This document shows positions 37,389 to 50,100 of a stretch of DNA of 64,000 nucleotides, piece by piece. The stretch is taken from positions 50,641,501 to 50,705,500 of the forward strand of contig NC_134370.1 in NCBI RefSeq assembly GCF_035582795.1. The letters are read 5' to 3'. The position numbers and the translations under genes are program-made. The notes under the pieces were generated by a model. It was not told the DNA's origin. It saw nothing but the letters and a program-made list of their open reading frames with translations, and did no database searches. Numbering within the stretch: the first letter of the stretch is position 1; every line of letters begins with the position of its first letter. Origin of the DNA: Mycteria americana (Eukaryota; Chordata; Aves; Ciconiiformes; Ciconiidae).

Positions 37389-40349
37389 TAAATAATATTT
37401 TGCTTTGTTCAGATGTGGAATGCACAAACAATAAATCAAAGACTGCAGATAAATTATTCTATTTCTGAAGAAATACTAATAAGCAGGCACGGTCAGAGAT
37501 GGAAAACAGATTTACTGCAAGTATTTTTATTGTCTCATTCCGTATGAGACAATATGTAAAATGAAAGAAAATATTCTAGCTCCATATGACAGATAAGTTA
37601 AGGGGAATGTTTGCTAATAGTGGCCAGGAGAACTGAAGTAAACCTATGTAACAAACTGTGTAATCAGCAAACATTCTGCAAGTTGGCAAAATTTTTAATG
37701 GATTTGAAAATCTGTTGAAGTTCACAAGTGAGGCCATATCTGGGTAATGCCAAAGTTGAACCTTCTGTGACTTGGTTTCCACCCCTGCAGACAGGGATTT
37801 TCAGGTTCAGCTGAAATGGTACTCAGCAATTTCTAATTAAGTTCCCTTTGACACAAGGCACCTTGGTGGGGAAGAAAAAAGTCAAAGAAATCTTGTGAGC
37901 AGCAAGCCTTTAAATGTAAAATAAAAAGTGGGAAGGGAAGAATTTCTGAGCAGCTTGTGAAACTAAGCTTCACTCTTGCTGTGTTCTGCAGGACCACTGT
38001 ACTAGGTATTTCAAATTTAATGTATCTTATTTATGACCAGTTCAGCCTTAATTGTGTTCCCTTCTGGAGGAGAAATTATCTTTTTTTTATTAATTTCTCC
38101 TCTCATTCCTTGTGTAGCTGTGAATTCAAGCATATTACTTAATAGGTTGTGAAGTGAATTTTTGAATCATTGTCTTTCTCAAAACCTCTGGACTTCAGGC
38201 CACAGTTCTTCCTTCTGACCTGCATTCATATACTCAGACAATAAACAGGCAGAAATCATGGAGCACAGAGAGAGGAACCTTTTCTATCATACAGTGGACT
38301 GACGCCAGTAGTGTGCCTGTCTGAGGCAAGTGAACAGCAGGCAGAAGGGGCACTTTGGGGTAACAAAGACTGGGTATGTTTGTGCATTTTTGGTGAATAG
38401 CCTCCATCCACTCCCTTAATCAGAAATGAAGTGGATTAATTTCTCAATAAAGGTATAGGTTTTTATATATTCTCACCTTCCTCTTTAAGTGTGCAGTTAG
38501 CTTAAATCATGCCAGGTTAAATTGCTGGTTTGAGGCAGGCACCAAACCATCTAGTTCTTTGAACTGAGGATCCACTACCATACTACTTTTGCTAAACAGC
38601 ACCATTATCTCTAGTATGTCCCTTTGATTTCAGTGAGTTTATTAAAACATGAATAGTTAATCTGAGACTACTGAAAAATGCAAAAAATCTTCCTTAGCCA
38701 TTTCATCTGTGCCTTACACATTTTGTTTGAATGTTCTTGCTTTACTGATCTAAACAAAGAGTATTTGATGTCTCATAAAGAATACAGGAATCTGAGTTTG
38801 CAATGTATTGTTATTTCCTGTAAAACTGTACAGTGAATTCGGCTAACATTCTCTCTTATTTGCTTGCTTGAAATGCGTACATTTTGTACACAAAGAGGCT
38901 GCAGGCTTATCACTACATACCACTGCCCTCAACATTCTGAGTAAGCATTTGATAAATTCTGGTAAAGCCAGAGTAAATATTTTAAACAGTATCTTCATAC
39001 TTTGACCAAACTCCTCCTGGGAAGAAACTTGAGATTGTTATATCCCTTTGAAAATGTCAGTATATTATTTGATTGTTCACTCAGCAATCTCTCTTGTGTA
39101 TTATATGCTAGTCAGAGGACTAATGCAGTACAGTAGTTTTGGCTTCAGGTCTCTTAGGTTTGCTAAGAAGTTTAGGGCTTATTCTAATGACACAGCTGTA
39201 GAAATAAAGTCCACTGCATTCAGTGTATTGAAAAGTATAGCTTTGTTAGAGAAGCACACCAATTAGTGACCTATTTATGGTATATTCTCATTATTTCTTA
39301 TTTTTGGCTTATTTTCAGCTGAGAACTGGTAGAACGCTTAGTATTTCTGCAGTTCATCTGTTGTATTAACCTTGAGAATACCAGTGCAGAGAAAAGGTAG
39401 GGTGAGCAGGGAAAATTAAGCCTATTATGTGAGAAGAGCTTAAAAAAAATCTTGGCAGTAAAATGAAACTGAGGGGGTTATGAATCCTGTGGTGAAACCC
39501 AGGAAGCTTGATTCAGTGACCTGGGTTTTGAAATCTACAAAACCTCTTACCTTTCCCTATCCTATTTAGCTTAAGGTACAAAGCAGGTGGAATTTTTTAA
39601 TTGATAGCTAATCTACTGCTATTGAATATAATAATTTACAAATAATTGTGATTCTTCATGGCCTTTGATTCTAATTAATGTCCTTTTTATGTCCCACTAA
39701 AAAGGGGGAAAATGAAGAAGTGTATGCAGAAGGAAGGAGAGTCAAGGACACTTCCCTGGTCATCTACTGATTTATTCTGCCCCCAAGTAGGACCTTCAAT
39801 CACCTCTGACTGCTGAGGCAGCCAATTTCTAAACTCTTTTTAGCTTAGAAATCCATTATAGGGACAGGAAGAAAAGACAATTGTGGCAAAAATTTATAAT
39901 CAAGATTCATAGGTGATTTCTGTTTTGTGAATGGGATTTGCTTTCTATCTAGTATCATCCTTTTTAATATTTGTACTAGTTGTGACACTGTGGTAGTGTT
40001 GCTGGCTGCATGTTTCTTCTTTTTCTTCTTGAATTTATGAAATAATTTAGATCCCTTTTTTAGTTTAGTTTAATGATTTTTGTTGGCTCACAATAGAAGT
40101 TTGGGGTTTTGTTGTTGTCAGCTTTGATTTATAATCATCTGTGATGTATGGCAGGGATTTATGACTTGACTGTTTTGCATCTTTTATCTATAAGCTTAAT
40201 GAGCTGCTAAAAAGATTTGTTTAAAACCAGAAAAAGTTGTAATCAAATGTTAACAACCACTGAGAATGAAATTTTGGCCTGATGCTTCTTTGAATGCACA
40301 TGGTCAGTGAAAGCGAACTGAACAGAATGGAAATAGCTAGCACTTCTGG

Positions 40350-40402
40350 AATAGAATCATTTAGGCTGGAAAAGACCTTTAAGGTCATCAAGTCCAACTG
40401 TT
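40350..40402 (-). mobile_element. CR1 LINE 3' tail scrap, antisense
   Basis: 'aatagaatcatttaggctgg' followed by 'aaaagacctttaaggtcatc' and 'aagtccaactgttaa' is the reverse complement of the CR1 3' end. Only about 50 bases remain. Confidence 0.9.
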
Positions 40403-41141
40403 AATACTCCCACTACTTTCGGATCTGGAGAATAGAAATGCCTCTTCATAGTATTTCTGTCTTCAATCCAGTTGAATTGCACTATTACATTTTTTTAATA
40501 GAGCTTTCCCAAAGTTCACAAGAAGATATAAGATATTTTGGTCAAAATTATGGATAGATTCTCATGGAAGATGAGCCCAAACTGCTATGTCACCAACTTT
40601 TTTTAATGTGTGTGAGGTTGCAGAGGTCTTTATTATGAAGAGTTGTATTTTGTCCATTATTGAACAAGGAACAAGATGTATAGTTTGTATTCAGTTTTCC
40701 AAAAAGCACAGGAGAGTGTCTAGACACTCTGAGAATGAGTCTTTTCTTGATTAAAAAAGTAATTCCACTTTAAGTACTGGCATTTTGTCTGCTGTAGGAT
40801 TAGTGTAATTAAGAGGAGAATGAGCCAGAGGGTTTGAGTTTGTCCCAAAAATTGGTCTTTTTTTTGTTTTATTTCTTTTATTCTCCTACTTAAACTTGTT
40901 TATTCACCTGTAACTGCCAAAGTCTTTAACAATACCTTGAGGATGTCTGAACAGAGAAATAACAATTAAGAAATCATACCTTGGAGTAAAATACTACTAA
41001 AAAGCCTCGGCAAATTTCTCAGTTCTGCTTTCTCTTCTAAGAGTTTCTATCCTCTTTTAGACCAAGGAAAATCAGGGAACCCTAGAGGGTATGCGTTAGT
41101 GGTTTTACATTCCCATTGTGTACTAGGGACCAAGCATTAAA

Positions 41142-41528
41142 ATGACCTCTGTGCAATGCCTGGTTCTCACAAACAGAAAGGAAGAATCAGCTGACCCAAG
41201 TTCTGTCACTGCACTCAGGAGAAGCAGATTGTTTCATCTCTCTGTAGATCTCTGCAGTCCAGGTACACCTTTCTCATTCATGGTTCTCTTTTTGAAAGGC
41301 CAGAGGCTGAGGAGCATCAGCTGTACTGCTCCTCCTTACCAGTCACTTACTCCAAGATTAATAATATCCAGTGGATGCTTCCAACAGAGTTGTTTGTCCT
41401 CTGTACTTCCCTGTGAACATTTATTTCCAGCAGGTGTTTGCCTCCCATTTTTTTCTGTGTATTCCCATGCTCTGTTTGCTCTCCTACTTGAACTAGGAAA
41501 CAGCATCCAAGTAAAGATTAAATTCTGA
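41142..41528 (+). other. Unsupported 128-codon open frame
   Basis: This is the longest open frame in the CIB2-TBC1D2B interval. The translation is rich in Ser, Leu and Cys (for example LFHLSVDLCSPGTPFSFMVL) with no domain, signal peptide or repeat I recognise. The frame is flanked by AT-rich non-coding DNA and has no evident promoter. It is probably a chance frame or part of a decayed repeat, and is listed only because of its length. Confidence 0.15.
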
Positions 41529-42113
41529 AATAGTGTTCTCAGAAGATCAATGAATCTGCTGAACCTGGAGATGGTAAATAAAATGGTAAACAGACTTAAT
41601 GAGACTGTTTACATTTCTTATAAACTAAATATATAAGCTAAATTCTCAGCCTGTTTTCATGTGCAAAATTTCACATTTGCCATCAAGCAGATGCATGAAT
41701 GTATGTTGTGGATACAGCTAGAAGGCCAGTTGAAGTACTGAATGAGATGCACGACTTACTGTTTTGAATTGAAATCCTACCAGCAAAACTCAAAACATAG
41801 GAAATACTGGGGCAGCAAATGTTGAGGATAAATCTTTATTGCTCTGGATTTATTTTGCAAGTTGAGAATAGCTTTTATATTGTGCATTAGGATTTCCATA
41901 TAATGTAATTGGAAGAGAGGCAGGAATGTGTGACATGATACTTTTAGCTGTCTTTATAATATATTATAGCTTTGTGAAGTTAGGTCAGCTGATCCTCTGG
42001 CAAAAATTAGCAGCCTCATAGACTTACTCTAACCTGTACTTCCAGTATCTATAAGTTATCACTGAAGACCAGTGGGACTTACTGACACCTATGTACACCT
42101 TTTTTCTACAGGT

Positions 42114-42597
42114 CATGCCTGGTAGCGGCTACAGGGAGTTGCTGAGTACCAGTGCTTACTCTGGCATTCTGCTATTTGGAGATCTCTCTAACTGGGAGAA
42201 ATCTTTCTGTTATCACCTGTTCTGGTTTCTGTAATGCTAAGACTGTTGCAGGTACAGGTTACTCTCTGTTTTCCACAAATAGTTCTGTAAGTGATCTTGA
42301 CAAAACTTTTCTTGACATGGTCCCTGACAATAAGCTCAGAGCAAGAATGAACGTCGTGTTAAACAGGAAGGTTTAAAAATCTCAGTGAAGAGTCACAAAA
42401 TCTATGCTGCAGTATATGCAGCTGTAAAAACTTTTTGGAAGCCTGAGTATATTAAAAAAAAACCAACAAACCACTGCTCGCAAAAATTCCTGCTGCTTCG
42501 ATTCAAAGCCAATTACACCTTCTCAGAAAACACTGATGATTATACTTTTCCCAGTAATACCAGTTGGGAGGGCTTGGAGGTTATGAATTCTAACTGA
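42114..42597 (+). other. Cluster of open frames, identity unknown
   Basis: Two neighbouring frames lie here in the same orientation: 42152-42376 (ending DMVPDNKLRARMNVVLNRKV) and 42385-42597 (YAAVKTFWKPEYIKKKPTNH). A third frame opens at 42116 with MPGSGYRELLSTSAYSGILL, directly after a splice-acceptor-like 'cttttttctacag'. The base composition is less AT-rich than the flanks. I recognise no family. It could be a decayed gene, an old repeat or a non-coding exon. Confidence 0.2.
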
Positions 42598-43224
42598 TAT
42601 AATAAATAAAAGCTAAACAACATTTTGTAAAACTCATTATGATTGGCATATACGTGAAATAAAAGACAAGGAACACAATCAATTTTAATGCCTAAGAACA
42701 AATTCCATAGGAACAGTCATACCATATCCTGGATATTACTGTTTGTATTTTTTTGCAGAAAACAGTCTGTGAATCTGTACAAGAAAGAGAATACATTAAA
42801 AAATTGGAAATAGAATTAGAATTTATTTCTCATATAAATGATACATTTGTTACTAAGCTGATAAAAACTATGAATGATTGTTCTCCAGATATTCAAATGA
42901 AGATTACAAATAAATATATAAGTAAAACTTAAGTTCAAAGAGCTTGATTATTCTTTGATTCTCACAAGCTTATTTCAGAATTAAGAGCAGTTATTTGAGT
43001 TTATCCATGCAAATTTTAAGCAAGATTGGAATCAAACTGAATGTTTTGCTTATAGTGAAAATATACAGCATTTGATATCTTGATGATAATCAACTAGTAG
43101 TGTTGCACACTGCATATAAATGCTACTTTACCTGTGTATAAATATTACTTTAATGTAAATAAGTACTGAAGTATACAAGTTACAAGTATTACATAAATGC
43201 TGATGGTATTCTAAGCCACCCATT

Positions 43225-43330
43225 AGGATTTCATTTATGAGGTCCTGTACGAAGAGAGAACAAAATCCCAATTCCTGCCTCAGAGGAGTTTATATCGTAA
43301 GAATATGAAGAACACCACAAGATCAGTCAG
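43225..43330. repeat. Possible ancient interspersed repeat
   Basis: 'cccaattcctgcctcagagg' followed by 'agtttatatcgtaaga' resembles the 'cctgcc...gagcttacaatctaa' motif of old vertebrate interspersed repeats. The family is uncertain. Confidence 0.35.
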
Positions 43331-43989
43331 ACTTCTGGAGGAATACAAATTCACATATTCCATTAGCTGAAATTTTTCATTAGTGTAAGATCTGTTGTGT
43401 CATCCATAAGTCTTGTAGTATGGAAGTGTTAACAACTTTATAAATCTTGCAACAGTTAGTACATCCTCTCTCAGTTTAAATGCACACTAAGTCTCTGGGG
43501 GTTGTGGTTTGATTGATAAGGAGGCATCTGAGATTATCAAAACAATTCAGGATAGGTAGTTCATTCATATTAGAGAATATGGATGGGAAAGTTGTTGGCT
43601 CTATTTTTAAAATACCTATAACAAGGCTGATGGCAAGGAGGCAGTTCCCCACATCTGAAATGGAACAAGTGCTATGAAACAGTTAGGTTTATGCTGAGCT
43701 TTATCAGCAGATTTGTAGTGGATTTTGGATATTACCAGTAAAAACAGACATTATATAGAACTATAGAAAAAAATATTCTAGCCTTGATTAGCAATCACCA
43801 GATCCTGTAGAAAGACTAAATCTAAGCAGTACAAGATTTCAAAGGACAGTTTTTCAGTGACAAATCATGTTGCAAACTAGGTGGCATTGTGTTCACAATC
43901 ATTGCTAGGTCTTTTTGAGTCCCTGAAGTTTTCATTTCTTCCTCAGCAGAGTATTAGAATAAGGCCTGTGTACCTCTGGATATCTGACA

Positions 43990-44150
43990 GCAAGCTGCGT
44001 TTGCAGAGCACTTCACAGTCATTAGCTTGTCCTCAGAGGAGCCCTGGCAATTAGGCCACTAAGAGTGTTGATATTGATGGAGGGCTTTGAGACAGCTGGT
44101 TAAGCAAACCTATGCCAAAGCTAACATGGAACTTGGCACAAGGTGGATTG
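43990..44150 (+). mobile_element. MIR-like SINE relic
   Basis: 'gcagagcacttcacagtcat' matches the MIR 'agtgctttacatt' region; 'tgtcctcagaggagccctgg' matches 'aatcctcacaacaaccctg'; 'gagacagctggttaagcaaa' and 'cctatgccaaagct' match 'gaggctcagagaggttaag...cttgcccaaggt'. The order and strand are correct for a sense MIR, strongly diverged. Confidence 0.5.
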
Positions 44151-47100
44151 TAACTTTAGCATGTTTTAGGAAAGATTTTGTTCAATTACCAGACATTGTC
44201 TTTGCTAACAAGGATCCTATTGGCTTATTATTTGGTTTATACTGGTGATCCAAAGTGATCTAATCATATACGCTTTTGTCATTGCCTATGGAAAAGTTCT
44301 CTATGAAACGTCTTTCCTGAATAACTGCTATAAGAACAGATGTTTAATGCATTTCTACTCAAAATATTGAGTCCATTTGTCTTTTAAACATGATATAAAT
44401 GAAGTAGAAATCTGTGGTGTTCATTCTGTGAAAGCTAGCGCTTTCATAGGGTATTTCTTAATAATACTTCAGAATTAGTGTAGGAGGATGTAATACTTCA
44501 GAAGGAACATGAAAGGTTACTGTTTAACTTCAGATTCATGGTGTCTTGTCTTTTTTTAGGGATGCTTATTTCAGAATTCTGTTACACGGATATATTGTTG
44601 AAATGACTGTAGGTTTCTCATGCAGTTTATGTGCATATTTTCAACTTGGCCAATTTGTTTTGCCTTAGTCTGCAATATTCTTTATCATATTTGCAATATT
44701 CTTTACTGTATTGTGTCTCAAAATTCTATTTATTTGTCTGCCTTGGCACCAGGATCCCATGCTGGGCTATAAGTACTTTTTCTTCCTAAAATTTATCACA
44801 AACATGCTAATGAAGCATTCTACAGTGCAAAAATTTTTAGCCTAAGCAAAAGCAACAGAACAAATATTTTGGTGCGTTCAATCCCACTCAGCAACTAATT
44901 GAATTCCAAAGTCCTTAACCTACCTTAGCACAGGCAGTTGTAACACTTTCTCCAAAAGGCTTGGTTTCAGAAGTTTGGTAATGGCCTATCAAATCTGCAA
45001 GACTTTCATGAGTGCAGGTATCCCCAGACATAACATAGAGGCCATTACTCAAGTGGCTGATGACAAAATGCAAACATCAATCTTTGCCTCTGCAATAAAA
45101 GTCATGGTTTAGCTTGGGCTGGGAACACGCTGATTTGGTGTGACATTCTCACTTCAAACTTGGCAACCCAGAACTTAGCATGACTTGGATTCAAACTGCA
45201 TTTTATCTGAATAATCAAAGAACAACTTTTGAATAGGAAATTTTTTCTTTGTCTTTGCACAGTCAGATTTGAAACTACTTAACCTTGGAAAGCTCTGCTC
45301 ACAAACCTAATGTTTTCTGCATATAGTTGTTTTTTCTTTCTGGTGTGCTTTTGTACATTTAGAAAATCTTTAGATATAGGATTGGTATCATGTGAAACCA
45401 CCTTGATCTTTAACTTTGGTAATTAGATGGATTTGGACTTTTACATCTCACAATGTGGATCTCTGTTATTTGAGCAAAAACAATGAAATAGCGATAGTAA
45501 GCAGTTACCCTCAGAGTGGAATGGTTACAGGAGAAGTGAGACATACATACATATTTTTTGTAATACATATATATTTAATTAGCATTTTCTCTAACTGGAA
45601 ACACATAGAAAATCAGAAATTAATTTTAGGATGTCGTGCAGAGACTTATTCACTCTCTCATGTTTTCAATTTCCCATTATGGCTCCTCTCTTTCTGTTCC
45701 TATTGACTTTCCAAATCCAAGCTCTGTTCAGATTCACAGGCCCACACAAGACAAATACTTGACACAGGAATACCTGCCTTGCCTGTGTTAGCTGTTTGCT
45801 CTGAAGCATGATAGTGTGTTGTAGCTTTACAACATAATGATTGCAAGATTTTTTAATATGAGCAAAAAATGCTATTTCTGTATACCTTCCCAAACTGTTT
45901 TTCATAAACACACACATCGAAAAACCAAACCAAAAGTCCCATCTTGAAGCGAGCATGATATAGAAAATATCAGGTATGATGATTATATTTTCGTAAAGTT
46001 AATAATCTAGAAACACTGTCATGATGGTAAGTGTTGTAGCGTTCTACCTAAGTTTGGAAATTGGTACTCTACAGCTTCAACTGTGATTTCTGTAGGAGGG
46101 TTTTTTCTTAGTCCTTTTAGTCTTAGAAAGTCAGAAACCCTCAAGCACACTATTTCCTATATGATTCAGAACATGTAGAATGAATTTTAGGTAATATTTA
46201 TGAAAGAGGAACAAATTCAGCCAATCTCATTTGGACTAAACTCCAAGCTAATAATTTCAGCATGATTCTACAGGGAATCTGCCTGTACCACAAGATTTTG
46301 ACTGAGGAAGCACTTGCTGATAAGAAATTATGTTATGCCTTCTTATTCTGCCTTTTCTAACTTTCCATTATTGGCCACTGACCACTCTTTCTATTCTGTA
46401 GTCTCTGTGAACCACTGTCTACCACAGACTTTTCACCACTTCTGCGTAGTGCCAGACATGAAAACCAAAAGTCTGCGCCGTCTTCTCTATGCTGAGATTA
46501 CAAACTATGCCATTTTCGATACAACTTTTATGTAAAGAGACTACAGCTTCTTTCTATTTTATTCATCCTACAGTATTTTTTTCATTGTCCCTATAGGAAA
46601 GTTACACATCAGTATTATTTTACAGGCCTGCAATCAGTCTGTGTTTCAACCACTGCAGAAGCTAGATTGTGCCCCAGGAACACAGACTTAATGAATCCAT
46701 GTATCTGAGAGACATAAGGAAAACCTTGTCTGTCTGGGCTTTTTCACCCTTCCATATTTGCACTTAAAAACACCATAGCATTTAAATACTCTTGTAAAAA
46801 AGAGATCCTGAAATGAAATGTGTTTGTTAGTTGTGTACACCTTATTCTGTTTCTCTCAACTTATACTGTAATTCATTTGATGTACTTCCGTTACATTACC
46901 ACCACCTTGAATGCTTCCTCTGAATTCAATCTCATGAACCTGAGTGAAAATGCATTGTGTATGCAAAAAAAACACCCCTCAAGAACCTGCCACTGAGCCG
47001 ACTGTTATCAACATATTCTGGTAGGCAAGCAGCAGCATAAGGTTTATCATTGACCTATAAGACGAAAAGCTGTGTGAATTCATGGTGAGCTGAAGAAGTA

Positions 47101-50100
47101 GATGACATATCCATCATCTGAATTCACAGGTATGACACTGGAGCATGAAAAAAGGAGTGGAATTTCTCCTCCATAACACACTGGAGGAAGTATAAAGAAC
47201 CTTTTGCACTTAACCACATAAAGCCATTTTGATCCCACTCTTCATAAAATACTGAATACCTTCAAAAGGTCAGCAGACAAGGGGATTTAAGTATGTGTGT
47301 GTCTCTGCTATAGTCAAAGTTCTTGTAGTGTTATAAAACCTGAACAATTCTGGTCCTGCAGCCTTCCATTCTCATGTGAAAGTAAAGAGAGGGTTGTTTG
47401 GTGCATGCTGCTTTAAAAGAAATCTCTTATTTATACATGAATAGAAATATTTCCATTTAGCTAGAGTAATTTTGTACTTTTCATAAGAGCACAAATGCTT
47501 TTGTTCTTTCATTTGCAAATGCTTTAAAATACATAGGAATGACAAGTATGTGGTGGCGTCCATTTCACAAAAAATGTAAATCATTCAGGTTCCTCTTTTG
47601 GAGCTATTTTGAGATCTTTTATCACTGAATGATTTATTGGAGTTTAAAAAAAAAAAATTCAGAAGCGGCCACTGAATTATTAAATGCCCATTCTCCCTCT
47701 TGGTTATTCAAAGATTTTAAGCATCCACAACTAGCCTAGTAATTGAGGTTCATGGTATTCTACAAAAACAAGACCATACTGACAGCTTAAGTCAGAGATT
47801 TCTCCTGCCTGGTCAGTCCAAAATCTGTGTCCTTTACAAAGCCATGCAGTGTTTATACTATCTTTTTGTCAACATCCAACTCTGAAATAACATTTTCCTT
47901 AAGAATGCCAGGGACAGACAGTTTGTTTCTGCCCACTTGAATCCTGGGCTGCTTGCTGGAACAGGGAGGAGGTTGCAGAATGCCTGCAGCAGCAGCTTGC
48001 ACTCTGTGCAGTCTCCTGGACCTAGATCTGGCCTATGCTTGATCCAGTGCCGCTGGAAATGGGTGTTTTACAAAGATGTATACACGAGCCCTCCAACAAG
48101 TCTGGAGGAACTTGCTGTACAAATGCTCTCAATGTTTAACTTTCTGTTGTTACACATGTTGTTTTCTCATTATAAATCATCAAACCAGGTGTGAACAACA
48201 CTGGTCTAAGCGAGGAGCATTTTACACCTATTTTGTACAGCTAGCGAGCACTGCAAGAGTAGGTCATGAACCAGAACTATAATTACCAGTGAGTCTATCA
48301 AAAGATTAATGCAGTTCATTGTTGCTGCTAATGAAACCGAGGAGGATATGAATCAAAGCTACCTATCACTAGAAGAAAGTTAACTCTAAGTCAGCTTGAG
48401 CTGTGGCTGAGAGAGTTTCACATAAGAGAAGATAGAGAAGTGATTAATTTAATCCATTCCTACTGTGCACTACATCATCTGCTAGATCTCTGCATTGTAT
48501 CACAAATCAAAGTTCTAGCTCATGTCCTGCAGAGTATTTCTAGAGGAAAAATCTAATCCTAGGCAGTTATACGCTTAGGAGGACCCAGCCTTGGCAGTTT
48601 GTCTATGTATTTAAAGCTTCTATAATGTCTCAGGTTCTCAGATGTTAAGCTCTGGAATTATGTATCAACTCTAGAGCAAGGCTAACATTGAGATGGTGAC
48701 ATACAGCTTTTCATGTTCTTTATGACAGTCAAAATCAAACTGATTTTTTTCTCACGTGTTCTGCATTCTGAAACCACAAACCCAGCAGTCTAAGCTGAAT
48801 CATATGAATCTTGTTTGTTTTGTTTCTCATGAAACATTTTAGTATATATATTTCCTTGGCACAGGGTTATTCTGTTCCACCTTCCACTAAGATACTGTGG
48901 CAATGTCTTTAAGTTACAAGAAGACGTAGTCCAGCCTCAGCTGATAACTTGCTGGTCTGTGGTCTGCTTTTGGCTGTCACTGAAACTAATAACGAAAAAA
49001 TCCCACAACCCTTTTCATAGCCCCAGGTTTGTAAAGGTAAAGTCTAGTAGATGTATGTTCTTATAGTTACATCTTCTGTGGTTGAAATTCAGTATGAACT
49101 AAATCGTGTTGGTTTCAAATATAAACTCATATCCACAGTCTAGCACTTTTAGGAAAAAAAAAAAACCCTCTGCTGCATGTACATGGTTTTTAAAATACTT
49201 CTTGACTCATATAGAACTAAACACTGAGACAGAAGCAAATCTTATCTGAAGTAGTTAGGATGAAGTTAGTGCCACTACAGAATTTTTAATAGTCAATAAA
49301 GTTTGCTGTTGAGTATCAGAAGTGGATTTCCACTTTCCCTTACTATTTTGTATGTTTGAAGGGTATTGGACCTTAAATTTTTGTTTTACTAGAAAACTGT
49401 TTAGGAGCTTACAGAACTACTGGTATTTGAATTGTGACATCCCTCAAGACTGAAACCTGAATGATTGCAAGGGCAAGGAATTTTCATTCAGGTTACTGGG
49501 ATGCCCTGTCTGTCATTATGTACTAACTTTATGTGGACACTGATGTACACGTGCAAAGCACCTAGCTGCTCCTTATCCTTCATTGTCTTTTTGTAATTCA
49601 AGATTCCTAACAAATACATCAGAGAAGAGTTTTCTTCCAAAACATCTAACATCCTTGCAATCTCAACTAAAATTACTTTATTCAAGGAATCTTCTAGCAG
49701 TATTGCAGAAGAAACCCACAAACTGTTTTTTATCTAACATAAAACTGAAGAGAATGAAGGAGTAAACAAAAGCAGAGATCACTGTAGATCTATGTCATAA
49801 AGAAATGCAGGAGATAAAAAAAATTATTTTCTTTGCAGATAATTTATAGTGTTTTTACAGTTTAAACCTTTTCTTCTAAGAGAACCTTGACCAGGGTAAA
49901 GATCACAGGATATCATCTATTGTTTTTACCACTTAAGTGTTGTTTAAGTGAGGAAAAAATGGAATTGATAAGGACAAGCATCAGCTTGGCCTTGCCAAGT
50001 TGCTTTTTTTCCATACTGGGTATCAAAATCAATGGAAATGCCTGCATGCTGTAATTAAACAAAGCTTTATTTTCCTTTGCTTATATAAAAATTGTTGCTA

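Noticed and set aside
47937-48282. Overlapping + strand frames of 85 and 68 codons
   Set aside because: Somewhat GC-richer than the flanks, but no domain, no conserved motif and no splice context that I can support.
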